A DNA stretch of 64,000 nt from Strigops habroptila (taxonomy: Eukaryota; Chordata; Aves; Psittaciformes; Psittacidae): contig NC_044277.2 of NCBI RefSeq assembly GCF_004027225.2, positions 84,332,283-84,396,282 of the forward strand, in the 5' to 3' direction. The notes under the pieces are model-generated. The model ran no database searches, had not been told where the DNA came from, and saw nothing but the letters and a program-made list of their open reading frames with translations. Positions 1 through 12,061 of this stretch are shown here, in pieces (position 1 is the stretch's first letter; every line of letters begins with the position of its first letter). Position numbers and translations under genes: made by a program.

Positions 1-252
1 AGCTAGTGCTTGAGCTGGAGAAACAGCTGAGCTCAGAACACTGAAAATCTGTTTCTCCTACCATTCAGGGTGCTGGTTTTCAGACTCGCTGTGAAATCCC
101 AGACGTGGTGAATCAGGAATCTTCCATAAAGCGCTGAACAATTTACTGCAGAAAACTTTTCTGCGCTCTACCAAGGCATCTAAGCTTAGCAGGTGTAAGG
201 ATGAGGAGCCTAAATCTTTGTTTCCCTTGTTGCAGGCAACCACAGTGCCACA

Positions 253-3200
253 ATGTGCTCTCTCAGTGCAGCCAATGCCAAGTTCTGTCTGTACTTTTTC
301 AGAGAGCTGAGCAAAGGGAAAAGAAATGAAAACATCTTCTTCTCCCCACTAAGTCTCTCAGCTGCCTTTGGGATGGTTGTCCTCGGAGCCAGGGGCAACA
401 CACTAGAACAGATTGAGAAGGTGGGTTTCCTTTGCTCTGAAAAGGGGACAGTAGTTAAGATACAAGCCAAGAGGCCAGTAATACCATCTGATACAGCTCC
501 TACTCACATCAAAGGAGTGATGCACACAGTGGGCCCTTTAAAAATACCCTCTCTTACACTACCCTCTCTTACACTACTCCTAACACCAAACTTTTTCAGA
601 CTAAACACTATGACAGTAATTGACCATGCAATGAATATATCAGTGCTAAAGGAAGTGTTTTTGGAGGTATCCCTCCACTCTCCAGAGCTCAGAAGTGGTG
701 ATTCCCTTTAACGTGGTCTTCTGTCTTCTATGGATACCCAAAGTCTTTTTTCTTAAGAAGAAAGATTTCAAACATTTCATGAGCTCACCCTCTACAAAGC
801 CTTCATGTTTACTTGCAAGGAAAATTGTGACTGACTGTGTCTGACTGCATTTTGGGATAGGCTTGCAACACTGGTTAAGCTTTGAGGTACTGTCACTCAG
901 CTGCATTCACCCAATATTTACATTGCAGGTATTTCATTTCAGTGAAGTTTTGAGCAGTACAAGCCAAGGAAACACATACCCTTCTGAGAAGGTAAGACAC
1001 AGTTGCAGCTCTGAGATGAAGCCATAGGTGCAGGTTTGCCAGCCCTTTTCCTTGCAAACAATCACTTCATCAGAAAGCACAGTAGGGCTGAGCAGCCACT
1101 CTGTCTAGATCTGCAGACCTGCTTATTAATGTTCTTTGTGGGCCTGGTGAGATCACACATTTCAACATAGAAACCTTCTCATTATAGGTTTCTAACCAAA
1201 ACAGCAGTACTAATCTAAAACATAGTAAGTTTCGATATCTGCAAAGGTTTGTCTACAGGGCATGCCAAAGGCACCTTGGAGCTTACTCCTCCAAGGCTCT
1301 AATCCAGTAGACTTCTGCTCAGTGATTTGGAGCTGGACTAGTGTGGGCCTGAAGGGGAATTGTTTTGTCATTCTTTACATCTGGTACAGAGGGACCTGGA
1401 CGTTGTGTCCTGATGCATTTAATTCAATGCCTGTATCAACTGGGTGGAGTCAGGCTTCTCATATAGGGAGAGGCTGTAATTCACCCTCAGGTCCAGTTTT
1501 GCATGGTGAAAGCTCAAGCCTACCATGAAACTCCTGTCTTCATGTTTAAAGTGTGAAGAAGATGGAGGAGTCCATTCCCAGTTCCAGGCTCTGTTGGCTG
1601 AAGTGAGTGAACCCAGACCAGGCTGCTCTCTCACCATTGCCAACAGGCTCTTTGGAGAAATTACTTATCCGTTCTTCCAGGTAAGTGGCCATGGTGTCCA
1701 TTTTAACAGCTCCTGGGAATTACAAACTCAGCAGGATTTCTTCCATCATGAAGTACAAAGGGAAATGAAGCACAAGGTATCCTTGACATGCGCAACTGGT
1801 GTCTAATAGAGCTGATACTTGCTGTGTCGTTTCTATCCAAGAAACAAAGGTCTGTGACCAAAAGAAGATCTTTTTCTTCCCCCAGTGTCTCATCTGTTTC
1901 TAATAAGATGATTTTATTCACTCTTCCACCTTCCCTTCAGAGTCTATGTGAATATGGGACTCTGATTCCTGCTGCTTTTTCAAACAAGGCTTAGAAGTAA
2001 GCCTTTCAGATTTTTGTCAACTAGTCTAATGGAATTCACCATTTCAGAACATTCCTAACAACCCAGGCAATGCAAGTGCATACAGATAATTTTCTCAGGA
2101 AAACAGGCTTCAGGTATTTATAAGTCTATTGCTAGAAACAGTGCTATTTTATCCCTGTTACTACCTTTCTCTTTGCCATTGCATATTTCATCTTGCTTCC
2201 AAAACTTTGCACTCCATGTAAAGAGAAATTTTCAGAGATAGAAAAAGGTGACCAGCAGCTTGAAAAAGTTTTATACTTAATAGAAGTTATATGTTTTACA
2301 GTGCATACATCTACAAAGAATAATATATATATACAAACACACATATATCTCCTTGCGATATTATCAATCCTGATTATTTGTTCAAAATAAGGTAACCTTC
2401 TTCACATAGTAGTTAGGGGAATACGGGCAGCATAAAAATTATATACAAGCTTAAAGAAAGGTACCAGGTTTTGATAGATACCTTTTTTTCTCTGTGTTGA
2501 GACATTTCTACTGCTCAGGACAGCTTGAAAATACAGAAAAATAGATCTGCAAATATTTTTTTTAATAAATAGCATCTCTCTAAAAACTGAATGCTTGAGT
2601 TATTTCAATGAATTTATTATATATGCCTTTTTTACTCATTCCTTTCTCACCAATCTACTACATGGAATTGTCCTGAAGCTATGAAATTATCTATCTTATA
2701 AAAATCATCCTGTTGTGATAAACTTCTGTCATTTGTACTTTCCAGCAATACTTGGATTCCGCAAAGAAATTCTACCGATCAGAACTGGAACCAGTCAATT
2801 TTAAATACACCGAAGAAGAAGTCACAGATAAAATTAACTTTTGGGTGGAAAATGAGACAAAAGGTAAAGAGGAAAATGTGTAGGTTGTTTGGTTTGCAAT
2901 TGAACCAGTAGCAATATTATGTCTTAATTTCAGTTTCCACGTTTTTTTCCAACAGTAGCAAGATTGTTACATATTAAACACTTACTGCAGATTTTTGCTT
3001 AATAGGAAATAAAAGTAGGAAAAATCACAAAAATGGCCAGAGTTTCTGGCTTTAAAAGCTGTACATAAACATTGTGTTATTTGTCTGGCGGCATTATACT
3101 ACTTTTCAGATTTACAGAAATAATTATTAACAGTCAAGTGCAGATGATTACCTGTACAAAGCAATAATTATTCTTTATTTATTATTTTTAAAGGTAAAAT

Positions 3201-4917
3201 CAAAGACCTATTTTCTGCTGGGTTTATCGATCCCTCTACTGTGCTTGTCCTGGTCAGTGCTATATATTTCAAAGGAAAGTGGGCAGTAGAATTTAAGAAA
3301 GAAGACACTAAGGAAACATATTTCCATCTGAACAAGGTACAGTATGGACAGGAACTGAGACAGCTTGGGGATGGAAATCAGATGTCTGTCTCCTGTAACA
3401 ACAGATGGGAGCTTTTCTGCCCTCTGTTATCCCAAGACAAAACACTGGTCTTCAGCTAGAACAATAGAAAGCTACATCTTCCCTCCAGTTTTATAACCAG
3501 ATATGTAACTTTCTATCAATTCACATCAGAAGTGGGTCTCATGCAGCTGAGATACTGGTTGTGTCAAAGTCACTGAGCACATGCACTAACTTGGGGATTT
3601 TGCAACTGAGGATGCTGTTCTGAAAACAGTCTGCTTTTGGGAGTGGATTTGAGGATTCTGTTCCTCTGCTACTATTTACCAACAGAGTAGTGTTTGTTTT
3701 CAAGAAAAATGAGCTAAAGACAAATTATCCCAGGAGAATGCGACATGGTCTAGTGGGAGGTGTCCCTGTCCATGGCACAGGGTTGGAACTAGATCCTTTC
3801 CAACCCTAACCATTCTATGATTCTATGATTCTATGATAATGTATACATTACTCATGAAGAATTCAGATTCATGGTGGCATCAGATGCATCAGTTTCCTCA
3901 TTTGATATGCCATAATAAAGAAGGCTGTAACAAGGGAGTTGTGGGTAAAGTAATCTGGCACCAGTAGAAATGGAAAAGTAGGTTTTATGCTCCTAGAATG
4001 GATAACTTCATTGGAGCTACAGTTACGAGAGAGGAACTTGTCAATGCTACAAGTACATTAAACCTACAACCAGTGTAAATAACGTTTCTGGACTGAACTC
4101 TTATCTCAATACTGAAACCAATTTAAACCTGGGTGATAATTTCTGTATTTTATCTTAGTATGTTTCATGTGTTACAGAATGAGAGAAGGACAGTGCAGAT
4201 GATGTTTCAAGAAGGTTATTTTAACATGGCCATCATAGAGGAACTCAAAATGAAAGTGATAGAGCTCCTATATTTTGATAATGAAATGAGCATGTTCATT
4301 CTTCTTCCTGAAGTTGTCTGTGAGGATTCTACTGGCCTGGAACAGGTAATAATTCCTTTTTTCTTTAGTAGCATACATAAGGGGCTGCAAACAGAGCAAT
4401 ACTTAAACATTGTTCCAGTGTGGTCAGAAGACAAGAACAAAAAAATGAACCTTATTATCTTTTCCTTCTCTTCATTATGGTGTCAATCATTATTATCGAT
4501 ACCACCTTACAGCTTGAACACACCCTGACGTATGAAAAGCTAGCAGAATGGACCAACTCGGATAGGATGCAACAGCTGAAAGTGAAGGTGTACCTGCCTC
4601 AGTTCAAGATGGAGGAAAGTTATATTCTCAACAAAATTCTCCAGGAGATGGGAGCAATTAATGTTTTTGACTGGGGAAAAGCTGATTTGTCAGGAATCTC
4701 TAGGAAAGATGGTTTGGTTGTGTCCAAAGTCATTCAGAAGTCATTTGTGGAAGTCAACGAAGAGGGCACTGAAGCAGCTGATGCCATGGGGCTTGTTGCA
4801 GTGCCTCTGTGTCGCCCAATTTCTTATGAGTTCAAAGCTGACCATCCATTCCTCTTCTTCATCAGACACAACCCAACCAATACTATTCTCTTCTTTGGAA
4901 GGTATTCCTCTCCTTAA
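253..4917 (+). CDS. SERPINB12: SERPINB12-like clade B serpin, complete coding region in 7 exons
   Basis: Spliced coding exons: 253-420, 929-991, 1552-1680, 2746-2863, 3194-3336, 4178-4345 and 4513-4917. All have GT-AG borders and compatible phases and give 397 aa. The acceptor at 235/236 leaves 17 nt of 5' UTR before the ATG; the leader exon was not identified and is probably at or beyond the left edge. The N-terminus, the stretch around IIEEL in exon 7 and the longer loop before GLEQ (four codons more than ovalbumin) resemble mammalian SERPINB12, and the gene lies next to OVALX as in chicken. Family members are mostly intracellular protease inhibitors without a cleaved signal peptide. The C-terminal serpin signature (DHPFLFFIRHN) is intact. 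The hinge reads EEGTEAADAMG, with Asp at about P10, and alignment gives a P1-P1' pair of Leu-Cys (residues 362-363). Inhibitory activity is therefore uncertain. Intron 6 holds a CR1 fragment. Identity to SERPINB12 rather than SERPINB11 is inferred from recalled sequences. Confidence 0.82.
3743..3838 (+). repeat. CR1 LINE 3' end in SERPINB12 intron 6
   Basis: The sequence shows the typical CR1 tail: a GTTGGAACTAGAT-type motif, CCTTTCCAACCCTAACC, then tandem ATTCTATG octamers at the 3' terminus. It is 5'-truncated, as most CR1 copies are, and is only about 95 bp long. Confidence 0.9.
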
Positions 4918-6889
4918 GTGGATGTTATTTTGGAAATTAGATCTTTTGCCCCACTAAGATCCCCACTGGCAAGATGAGCACATTTTCACTAGGCTTTACC
5001 CTAACGTGTTATCTTCACATGTGTTTTACATTTAGGAGGCCTCATTAAAATGACATCTACCTTAAAATACACTATGTGATACTTGCCAAAGAGCTGTAGG
5101 CCTCTGAAGGCATCTGCATATAAAATCTTATTTTGAACCTTTCCTAATGCAGTATGTCTCCAAGAAACCCATGGTTTTAGTTCCCTAAAGATGAGTGATA
5201 CATTCTCCCACATGAAGGAGACAGGAGGATAGGGATCTGCATTAAAAGGATAACATAAACTTGAGTACTTGGTCTCTTTTAGGTTTACCTACCCATGCTT
5301 GGTATAGGTCCCAAGGAAAATGCCACATTGTATTGGAGTAAAAAAGTATTCCTGTGGGACCCCTCCTTTAAATGTTGATTGTGGGTAGTGGTTCAAGCTG
5401 GAACTCTCAGGATTTGTACTCAGCAGAGGAAACAAAAGATTTTTCTGGTGTAGTTTTGCTTGTTCTCAAGCAGGGCAGACCCATTGCTTGTTGTTTTGTT
5501 TTTTTTTTCCTGTTGGAAACCCTGTATGTGCCAGGAAGTTCTCCAACTTCTTCATAAACTTCCATGGAACAAAAACAGGGTTTCAGAATAATGGAAGGCC
5601 TTTTCTGACAAGGCCTACTTTGCAATGGCTGGGAATTGGACCCTTACTTCCCTCATAAAACTTCAAGCAGTGATCAGCTATTCTCACTTCTAGAAAACAG
5701 CTCTCTCTGTGCCTCAGGTACCATGAGACTCTTGTTCCACCTGTTTTTTCATCAAAAATAATAAAAAAATCCATAGTGGTGGTATTTAGATGGGTAGCCT
5801 GTATTTGTTCCATCTATCAGACTAAAACCACTGCAAACTAAATAGTAAATGTAGTAGTGTGCAGTATTAAGTGGACAGAGGAATAGTCTAATATAGCAAG
5901 TAAAAATAAGGGTAATACTTTAATAAATGTGACACTGAAGTCTACTGCCCATTTTAAAATATTTATCATGCTAAGTTTAGGCACTGAACAACTCGACGTT
6001 AGGATAGGTAAACCCTGAATCTTACTTACTGCTTCTATCCTGCATTTGATTCTACCAGAGAATTAAGAGTGCAGTTTTAGGACATGGCTGAGTCAGCCTA
6101 ATGCCACTGAGGAAGAAGATGCTGCTCCCCTTGTCTTCTTCCTTTCATGTGGTTCTGTTCCCTCCCCTACACCACCACTATTACTTGCCTGACTGGGCGA
6201 TGAACAGTTCTCTGGGACGTAAACCAAGAGGAAAATTTTTGGTAAAGTTAATTTTCTTGCTGATGACCTAGTTCCCTAAACCACCTTCTGGATGTTGCGG
6301 AGTAGGTGGTGGGAAGGCACAGCAAGTGGGTACAGAGAAGAAAGCAGACTGCCCAGTTCACCAGTAGGCAATGTCCAAAATCCACAGATACATGAAAAAT
6401 ACTTGCTTTTAAAGGAAAAAATATTCCACCTCCGATGACACACACTCTTTTTCCTGTTGTTTGCTGATGGGAAGAATGTAAACACTGTGAGCATACTAGT
6501 GCCATTTCAGAACTGCGGATTCAAAGGGCTCTTCTAAATGCTGAGGTATGCAGGAAAAATTACAGTAAATTAGAGTATTCAACACAAATTCGGTTGCTAA
6601 GTAAAGCAGACTCATGCTAGTCTGTGGAGCTGTCTCAGATTGCTGCAATTTCAGTATGAAATACAGCCTGAAATAGTAAAACTACCAGTAGAGGCACAGT
6701 TTTCACATCAATTAGCTGCTAAGAGACGAGAACACCAAACACAGGCTGTGGGCTTTTCTGGTTAACAGGGTATGCAAAAAATAGCCATACATGTTTTTCA
6801 AAACCACCATCGGTATTTTGTGTATATCTGGTTTGTTTCAAATGTAAATTACTTACATTAAAAAAAAAAAAAAAGAAAAAATAGAGTGA
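4918..6889. other. SERPINB12 3' UTR and intergenic sequence
   Basis: The 3' UTR begins after the TAA at 4915-4917. Candidate poly(A) signals AATAAA lie at 5760-5765 and 5922-5927; the sequence alone does not say which is used. No further gene or clear repeat is visible. The open frames here are short and lack codon or family signal. Confidence 0.5.
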
Positions 6890-7029
6890 AATCATAGAAT
6901 CATAGACTGGTTTGGGTTGGAAACGACCTTAAGATCATCTAGTTACAACCCCTCTGCCATGGGCAGGGAAGCCTCACACTAGCCCATGTCACCCAAGGCT
7001 CTGTCCCACCTGGCCTTGAACACTGAACA
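6890..7029 (-). repeat. CR1 LINE 3' end, reverse orientation
   Basis: It begins with AATCATAGAATCATAGA and continues through GGGTTGGAAACGACCTTAAG. This is the reverse complement of the CR1 3' end, and it continues into the usual CCACCTGGCCTTGAACAC segment. A poly(A)-rich stretch precedes it at about 6860-6880. Confidence 0.9.
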
Positions 7030-8004
7030 GTGTTAGAATGTATTAGCTCGCATAATCAGATAAACATATTTTCAGATGTAATGTAAAAGAAAAAACAATT
7101 AATAGCATATGTGATAAAGGCAAGTGCTGTAAAATACTATCCCAAACAGCATGAGTCTCAGAGAAGGAAAAGGAATCCTTTGTGTGAGCAAAGGAGAAGG
7201 CTGAAATGGCTGAAACAAGGATTGTCACTTAGCTTACTACAGTAGAAGTAATCACTTATGATCTTTGTATTTATTTATTTTTTTAACTTACTCCTTGGAT
7301 ATCTAAATAATTTCAAAACAGGAAAAAAATACAGTATAAATAGAAAAAAATTTTCTCTTCACATAATCTTTTTTCTCATTGCCATCTTAATTTATAAACC
7401 ATCTAAAAAATGTAGTGAAAATAAGCAGGAGCTGGAAAGCAGCCTCCTGTTGCTAGTGTGGTGGTAGCAGCTCCTAGTATAGAGGCCAGTACTCCCACAA
7501 ATTGATGTTTACTTAAAAACAGAAGATAAACCCTTTACTCTGACAGCAAGTGCTTCTCCTGTGAGGAACTGTAGCTGGTAAATGTGCAATGCCAAACAAT
7601 AGAGCTTGCAGAGCAGAATAAAGCCAGAGACTCCGAAAAGTGCTTGGAGGAGACACGATCCTGAAGGGGTTGCCCCTGCCCCTTCTCCAGGGACAGGCTC
7701 TATGCTGAGTGTTGCTGAACAGCCTGTTGGACCATGCCAGCAAGCCTCACAGCCTACAAATATGTACACTGCGAAAAAACAAAGCAAAAGAAGTCAAATA
7801 CTATTTGCAGTGTTCTTTACAGATGGTCAGGCCATCCAAAACAGAAGCACACATTACCCCCAAACGATGCACAGTAGTTGCTGCACAACATAAGAAATTA
7901 AATGTGAAAATCTGAACAGAGAAATGTTGGAAAGAGGTGCTTTTTCTGTGGCTTAATATTTCCTCAATTATGCTAATACTGGCAAAGAGGGGCAAACATC
8001 ATTA

Positions 8005-8285
8005 ACTGACTTAGGCACAAAGGGCAGCAGAGTCCTTGCTGCCCTCTTTCTTGGGCCAAACATGGATATGGAGCAGATTTTAACCTGTTTTTCTTGCTTT
8101 ACAGTACTACACTCTTAGCTTTTGAATTTCAGGAGAAGCATCTGATTTTCCCAAATCCAATGCCTTAATTAGGCAGAGTTACAAAAGAGCACTTGTCTGT
8201 TGATGGCTGCATATGGACAGCCCATTCTGATCAAAATTTTCATCAACTCACAGGCTGCTTCTGCAACCACTTTTGCACTAACATT
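8005..8285 (+). promoter_or_regulatory. Distal upstream block shared with OVALY and OVAL (OVALX copy)
   Basis: GGGCAGCAGAG followed by CCCTCTTTCTTGGG near 8020-8055 matches the OVAL flank near 39256-39290 and the OVALY flank near 22810-22850. The following GACAGCCCATTCTGATC stretch (about 8217) matches the OVAL flank near 39470. It lies about 2.5-2.7 kb before the inferred OVALX start. Retention in all three paralogs is observed; a regulatory role is inference. Confidence 0.45.
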
Positions 8286-9312
8286 CCATGTAGAAAAAAA
8301 TACTAAACAAGCCCATCAGCGTGTAGTAACAGACTACTCTCTGGAGTAGTTGTACTGCCCCATCATGGCTACTGGCAGAACCAAACTTCCTCTCTTCCAC
8401 TTCTTCTCCTCATTTACTTTGGGTGTTTTAAACTGTCTTTCCTGCCTTGACAAAGTAGTTTTTCACTTAAGGATAACTAGTTTAATTCAGAAACTGAGTA
8501 GTTATCAAATGTTCAACCTATGTGGAGAACTGTTGTAGTGATCATGTTGCTGCAGATGTATGAAATGTAGAGTGCACAAAGAAGGAAAATATATTGGCTG
8601 GGAGAAAATACCAGAAACACCTACATGCCCTCTTCCAGGGCAAATGTGTGTTGAGAAAATCTTGGACATTTGGCAGGGCCAGTTGTATACTTCACGTGCA
8701 TGCTCCACACAGGACAAACACATTGAGGCAGAGCATAAGGAATGTGGGTGCTTCTTCATGGAAGCCCCAACGGCATGTTTGAGCAGCTGGTGACCAGCAG
8801 CTGGAACTCTAATGTAAATATGTGAAAATAGGAGAACAAGAGAAGACACACTACATCTCTTTTCACACAAAACCCGTGCCCTCATTCAGTAGTGGTTTGA
8901 TAGGATAAAGTAAAAGCTACAGCAGCCCAGCTCACTGAATAAGGAACATTGAACAAGGTGAGAGGAAAGCTGCTTACTGTCTTTAGATTTTTCCATCCTT
9001 ATGATTGCTATGACACCCTCACATGAAAAACTCATTCTGAGTTGGGAAACTGAAAGACAGCCCAATTATCAGGTTCTGCTCATGCATGCCTGCATTTCAT
9101 CAAAGCAAAACACTGTTAAGGGTAAAATGTCTCCCTTCCCCTTTCACAGAGGGTGCACCTACTGCTGTATGCTCTGTGACTTAATATGTACAAATCTGGG
9201 ATTTCTATTATCCACTCATATGGCCTTTACAGATGCCAGATTTGTTTCTTTACTGCTCATCAAATCTATTATTCAATAAAGAGTAATAGCTTTTTACAAT
9301 TGAATTATATTT

Positions 9313-9350
9313 GATATTGTGCATTATGATTGTCTAACAGACCATGAATG
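9313..9350 (+). promoter_or_regulatory. Conserved upstream block, OVALX copy (candidate steroid-responsive region)
   Basis: GATATTGTGCATTATGATTG followed by CAGACCATGAATG is shared almost base for base with 24370-24407 (OVALY) and 43102-43139 (OVAL). This copy is about 1.4 kb before the OVALX start. In chicken ovalbumin a steroid-dependent regulatory element lies at about -0.9 to -0.8 kb, where the OVAL copy sits. Function for this copy is inferred from that correspondence. Confidence 0.5.
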
Positions 9351-10705
9351 TTCCTGCAGACAGATTCTGTAGTTTATTCACCTGCCATAGTAAAAAGTAG
9401 GTATGGAAGATCTATGAGAATGGCCTGTGCAGGTACCATGGCCTTGTTGCCATGACCTGCTAAGAATGAAAATTAAAAGCTGACCCTCAATCATTCTTTA
9501 AATCCTACTGGCTTTTTAGAACTGTTTCTGAATATCTGAATACTCTGGGGTCCAACTTAAAGCCCAGAAAATACGTAATTCGTAACTGTTTCTCAAATCT
9601 CTTCCTCTGCCATGCCCACCCTCAGACCTCTAATTCATCTCAACACTGCTGCTCTGAATGTTTTCATCAAAATGAAGTTGTAGCAAGAAGTGCTTTCTCC
9701 TTAGAGCCCTTCTCCTCTCCTCCACATGTATGCTGTAGACCCTATAGTTTGACTTCAGGTAAAAAACTTTGGCCTCACCTAATTATAAAAGGAGATATGT
9801 CTGTGCTTTTAACAAGTACAAGTTATAAACCACACTAGTCCTTGGACTCCAGGAACATACTTCTGCATTTTGGCAGAGCAGAACACCTTTCAGTAGTAGT
9901 TTGGTCTGGAAAATAAATAGCAAGTTTTGGGTTTGTTCTTACATGGAAAAAGTCCATTTCAAAACCCTCTGAATCGAATGACCATCCCACAGCTGGCTCT
10001 TCTTGGAATTGCATTATTTTGGCAATATCAGATGGTCACTGTCCATGAGGAACTTCCCTCTGTTCCACTGCATAGACTGTGGTGAGTTGTTGCATATATA
10101 TCATAGCTTCAGCAGTTTTTTGGACTTTCTGGTAATGCAGGTCTCTTTCCTCAGCTGTATCCATGGATGCTCACTAATGGTGGACTGTGATGGGAACTGT
10201 TTCCTCACTCCCAGCTCACTGCACTATGACTAGGTCTTATTTTCCTGTAACATTTTGGGATCTTTAGCTTCACTTGACTGCGAGATTCACCTGATCTGAT
10301 GTTACAGATAGGTGTATTAAAAATGTACTATGTTTTGCTGGATATATTTGTAACACTATTTTTCTTGAGTTTTGTTCATTTGTTTCTCATTTGGTTCTAG
10401 ATACCTAATATAGCCCAATCACAGTAATTTGTAAATTCAAAAGAACTGCATGAGACATAGTTTTAGATTTGAATTCCAGTTGCTTTTGTACATCCTTATA
10501 AGTTACAGTAAAAGCTTAAATACGTAATTTTTTAAATTAGGTTTTACTACAATAAATAAAGATTGACCTGCTGTAGGTAGAGGCCAAGTCTAACATTGAT
10601 CAACTCAGTGTTTCAAAGTGCAATGAATCAAAAGATCATGACGAAAGGTACTAACTCAAAAGATGACTTCTTGAAGGCTAACAGTGGGAGTGTCTCAAAT
10701 GGTAC

Positions 10706-10713
10706 AATATATA
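10706..10713 (+). promoter_or_regulatory. OVALX: OVALX TATA box
   Basis: AATATATA lies about 30 bp before the inferred start at 10740. The stretch upstream (TGACTTCTTGAAGGC and on) aligns with the OVAL proximal promoter. The DR1 receptor site of OVAL is replaced here by AAGATGA-type sequence, so COUP-TF type binding should be weaker. Confidence 0.65.
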
Positions 10714-10739
10714 CCACCAAGAGCTCAAAGAATCTGTTT

Positions 10740-10789
10740 AGGTTCAGCTGACAAGCTGGATTTTTATGTGCCTCTTTGAAGTTTCTGGG
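10740..10789 (+). other. OVALX: OVALX noncoding leader exon (exon 1)
   Basis: A ~50-nt stretch containing TTCAGCTGACAAGCTGGA is homologous to the OVAL leader (TACAGCTGGAAAGCTG). It ends at a GTAAGT donor and pairs with the acceptor at 12043/12044, giving an intron of about 1.25 kb. The start is set by alignment to the OVAL leader, so it may be a few bases off. Confidence 0.65.
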
Positions 10790-12061
10790 GTAAGTATTTC
10801 TCCAAGTGAAATATAATTTCTAATTAGTATTCTTTAATATGGAAAAAAGGTGATATCATGTTTAAGAACTTTAAGGTAAGTATAAGACAGCTATGTAAAA
10901 AGACAGCATATACAATAATTTTACCTTGCTTTATCAATATATCTTATACTGTTTGACTGTCAAATACTTCTGGTATGCAAAATATGAGCATTTGTACATC
11001 ATAGCTTTGAGCAGAAATATTTCTTTTTCATTGAAAATCTGGTGTCACATTAAAACTGTTCTTTTTTTATTTTAATAATTATTTTGGGAATAAAAGCATT
11101 TTTCTTTTCTCAGTCTTACTCTCTGGAGAACACAGGTGAGGTACAGTATGATGATTCCCAGAGTCTGTGGTTCCACAGTCATTAGCGCCAGATGCTTCTC
11201 AGGTCACATAAATCAACCACATCTGCTTCAAACTATGGATATATGCTGCTGTTCCTCCAACTTTAACTGTTCTAGAGATATAAGAACAGTATGCAACTTT
11301 CTCAGATTGAAAAGAGAGAATGACTGCAGTTTCAATGAATATCCTTAACATGTCGCATTCCTTTGCATGTACAGGACTTTCACCTGACTGAACGAATGCA
11401 ACTCTATGCTGTTTCAAGTTATACTGCCAAAACATGTATTTATGATACATATGCTTATGCTTTTTCTCAACAAAAAAGCATCAGCAGAGATTAAATATCC
11501 AAAATGGGACTACAGGAAAGAACCCCCCCTAAATCTATAGTTCGGCATCTAAGCAACTGGCTGGGTTTACAGAGAAACTCCTGTTACTCCTATAAAATAC
11601 AGGCAAGCAACCTCCAAATTTCTGACTGATTGTACTAAGCAACAGTGAGAAGTAAGAGTATAATGAGTTGACTATATCTAATTTAAAGATTTCAAACATT
11701 GTTCAGAGCCCTCTGGATGGCCATAGGGACACTCATTCATTCAGTGTTATATTTATCACATTGAAGCACAGATGAAACTATCTATTTCCTAGAAGTCAAG
11801 TATAAGCTACTATCTTGATGATGAGGGAGTATCTTGCTGAAAGAAAACAAACATGCATTCAGAGATAAGTGGGTCAGGAGTTACAATATTTCCAATGATT
11901 GTAGAATTTGTAGGCTTCATATAATTCATTGGTTCAGCATCACAAAATCTGCAATAAGCTAGCAGTTTCTGGGCTATTGACAGAACTTTTTAAAGCAAGT
12001 ACTACATACAACCATTAGACACTCATATTTCTGTTTACTTTAGACAGCACTAAATTTAACA

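Larger units (their letters stand above)
7030..10700. other. OVALX upstream intergenic region
   Basis: No gene is visible. Patches match the flanks of the sister genes. A CCCTTTACTCTGACAG stretch near 7533 also occurs near 21015 upstream of OVALY. A GTACTGCCCC stretch near 8350 has a counterpart near 23006. These show that the tandem unit includes several kilobases of 5' flank. The remaining sequence is unclassified. Confidence 0.5.

Noticed and set aside
1-235. Search for a SERPINB12 leader exon and TATA box at the left edge
   Set aside because: No convincing donor plus promoter pair could be identified; the leader probably lies outside the window.
7606-7893. 95-codon frame upstream of OVALX
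   Set aside because: No domain, and part of the region aligns with noncoding OVALY flank.
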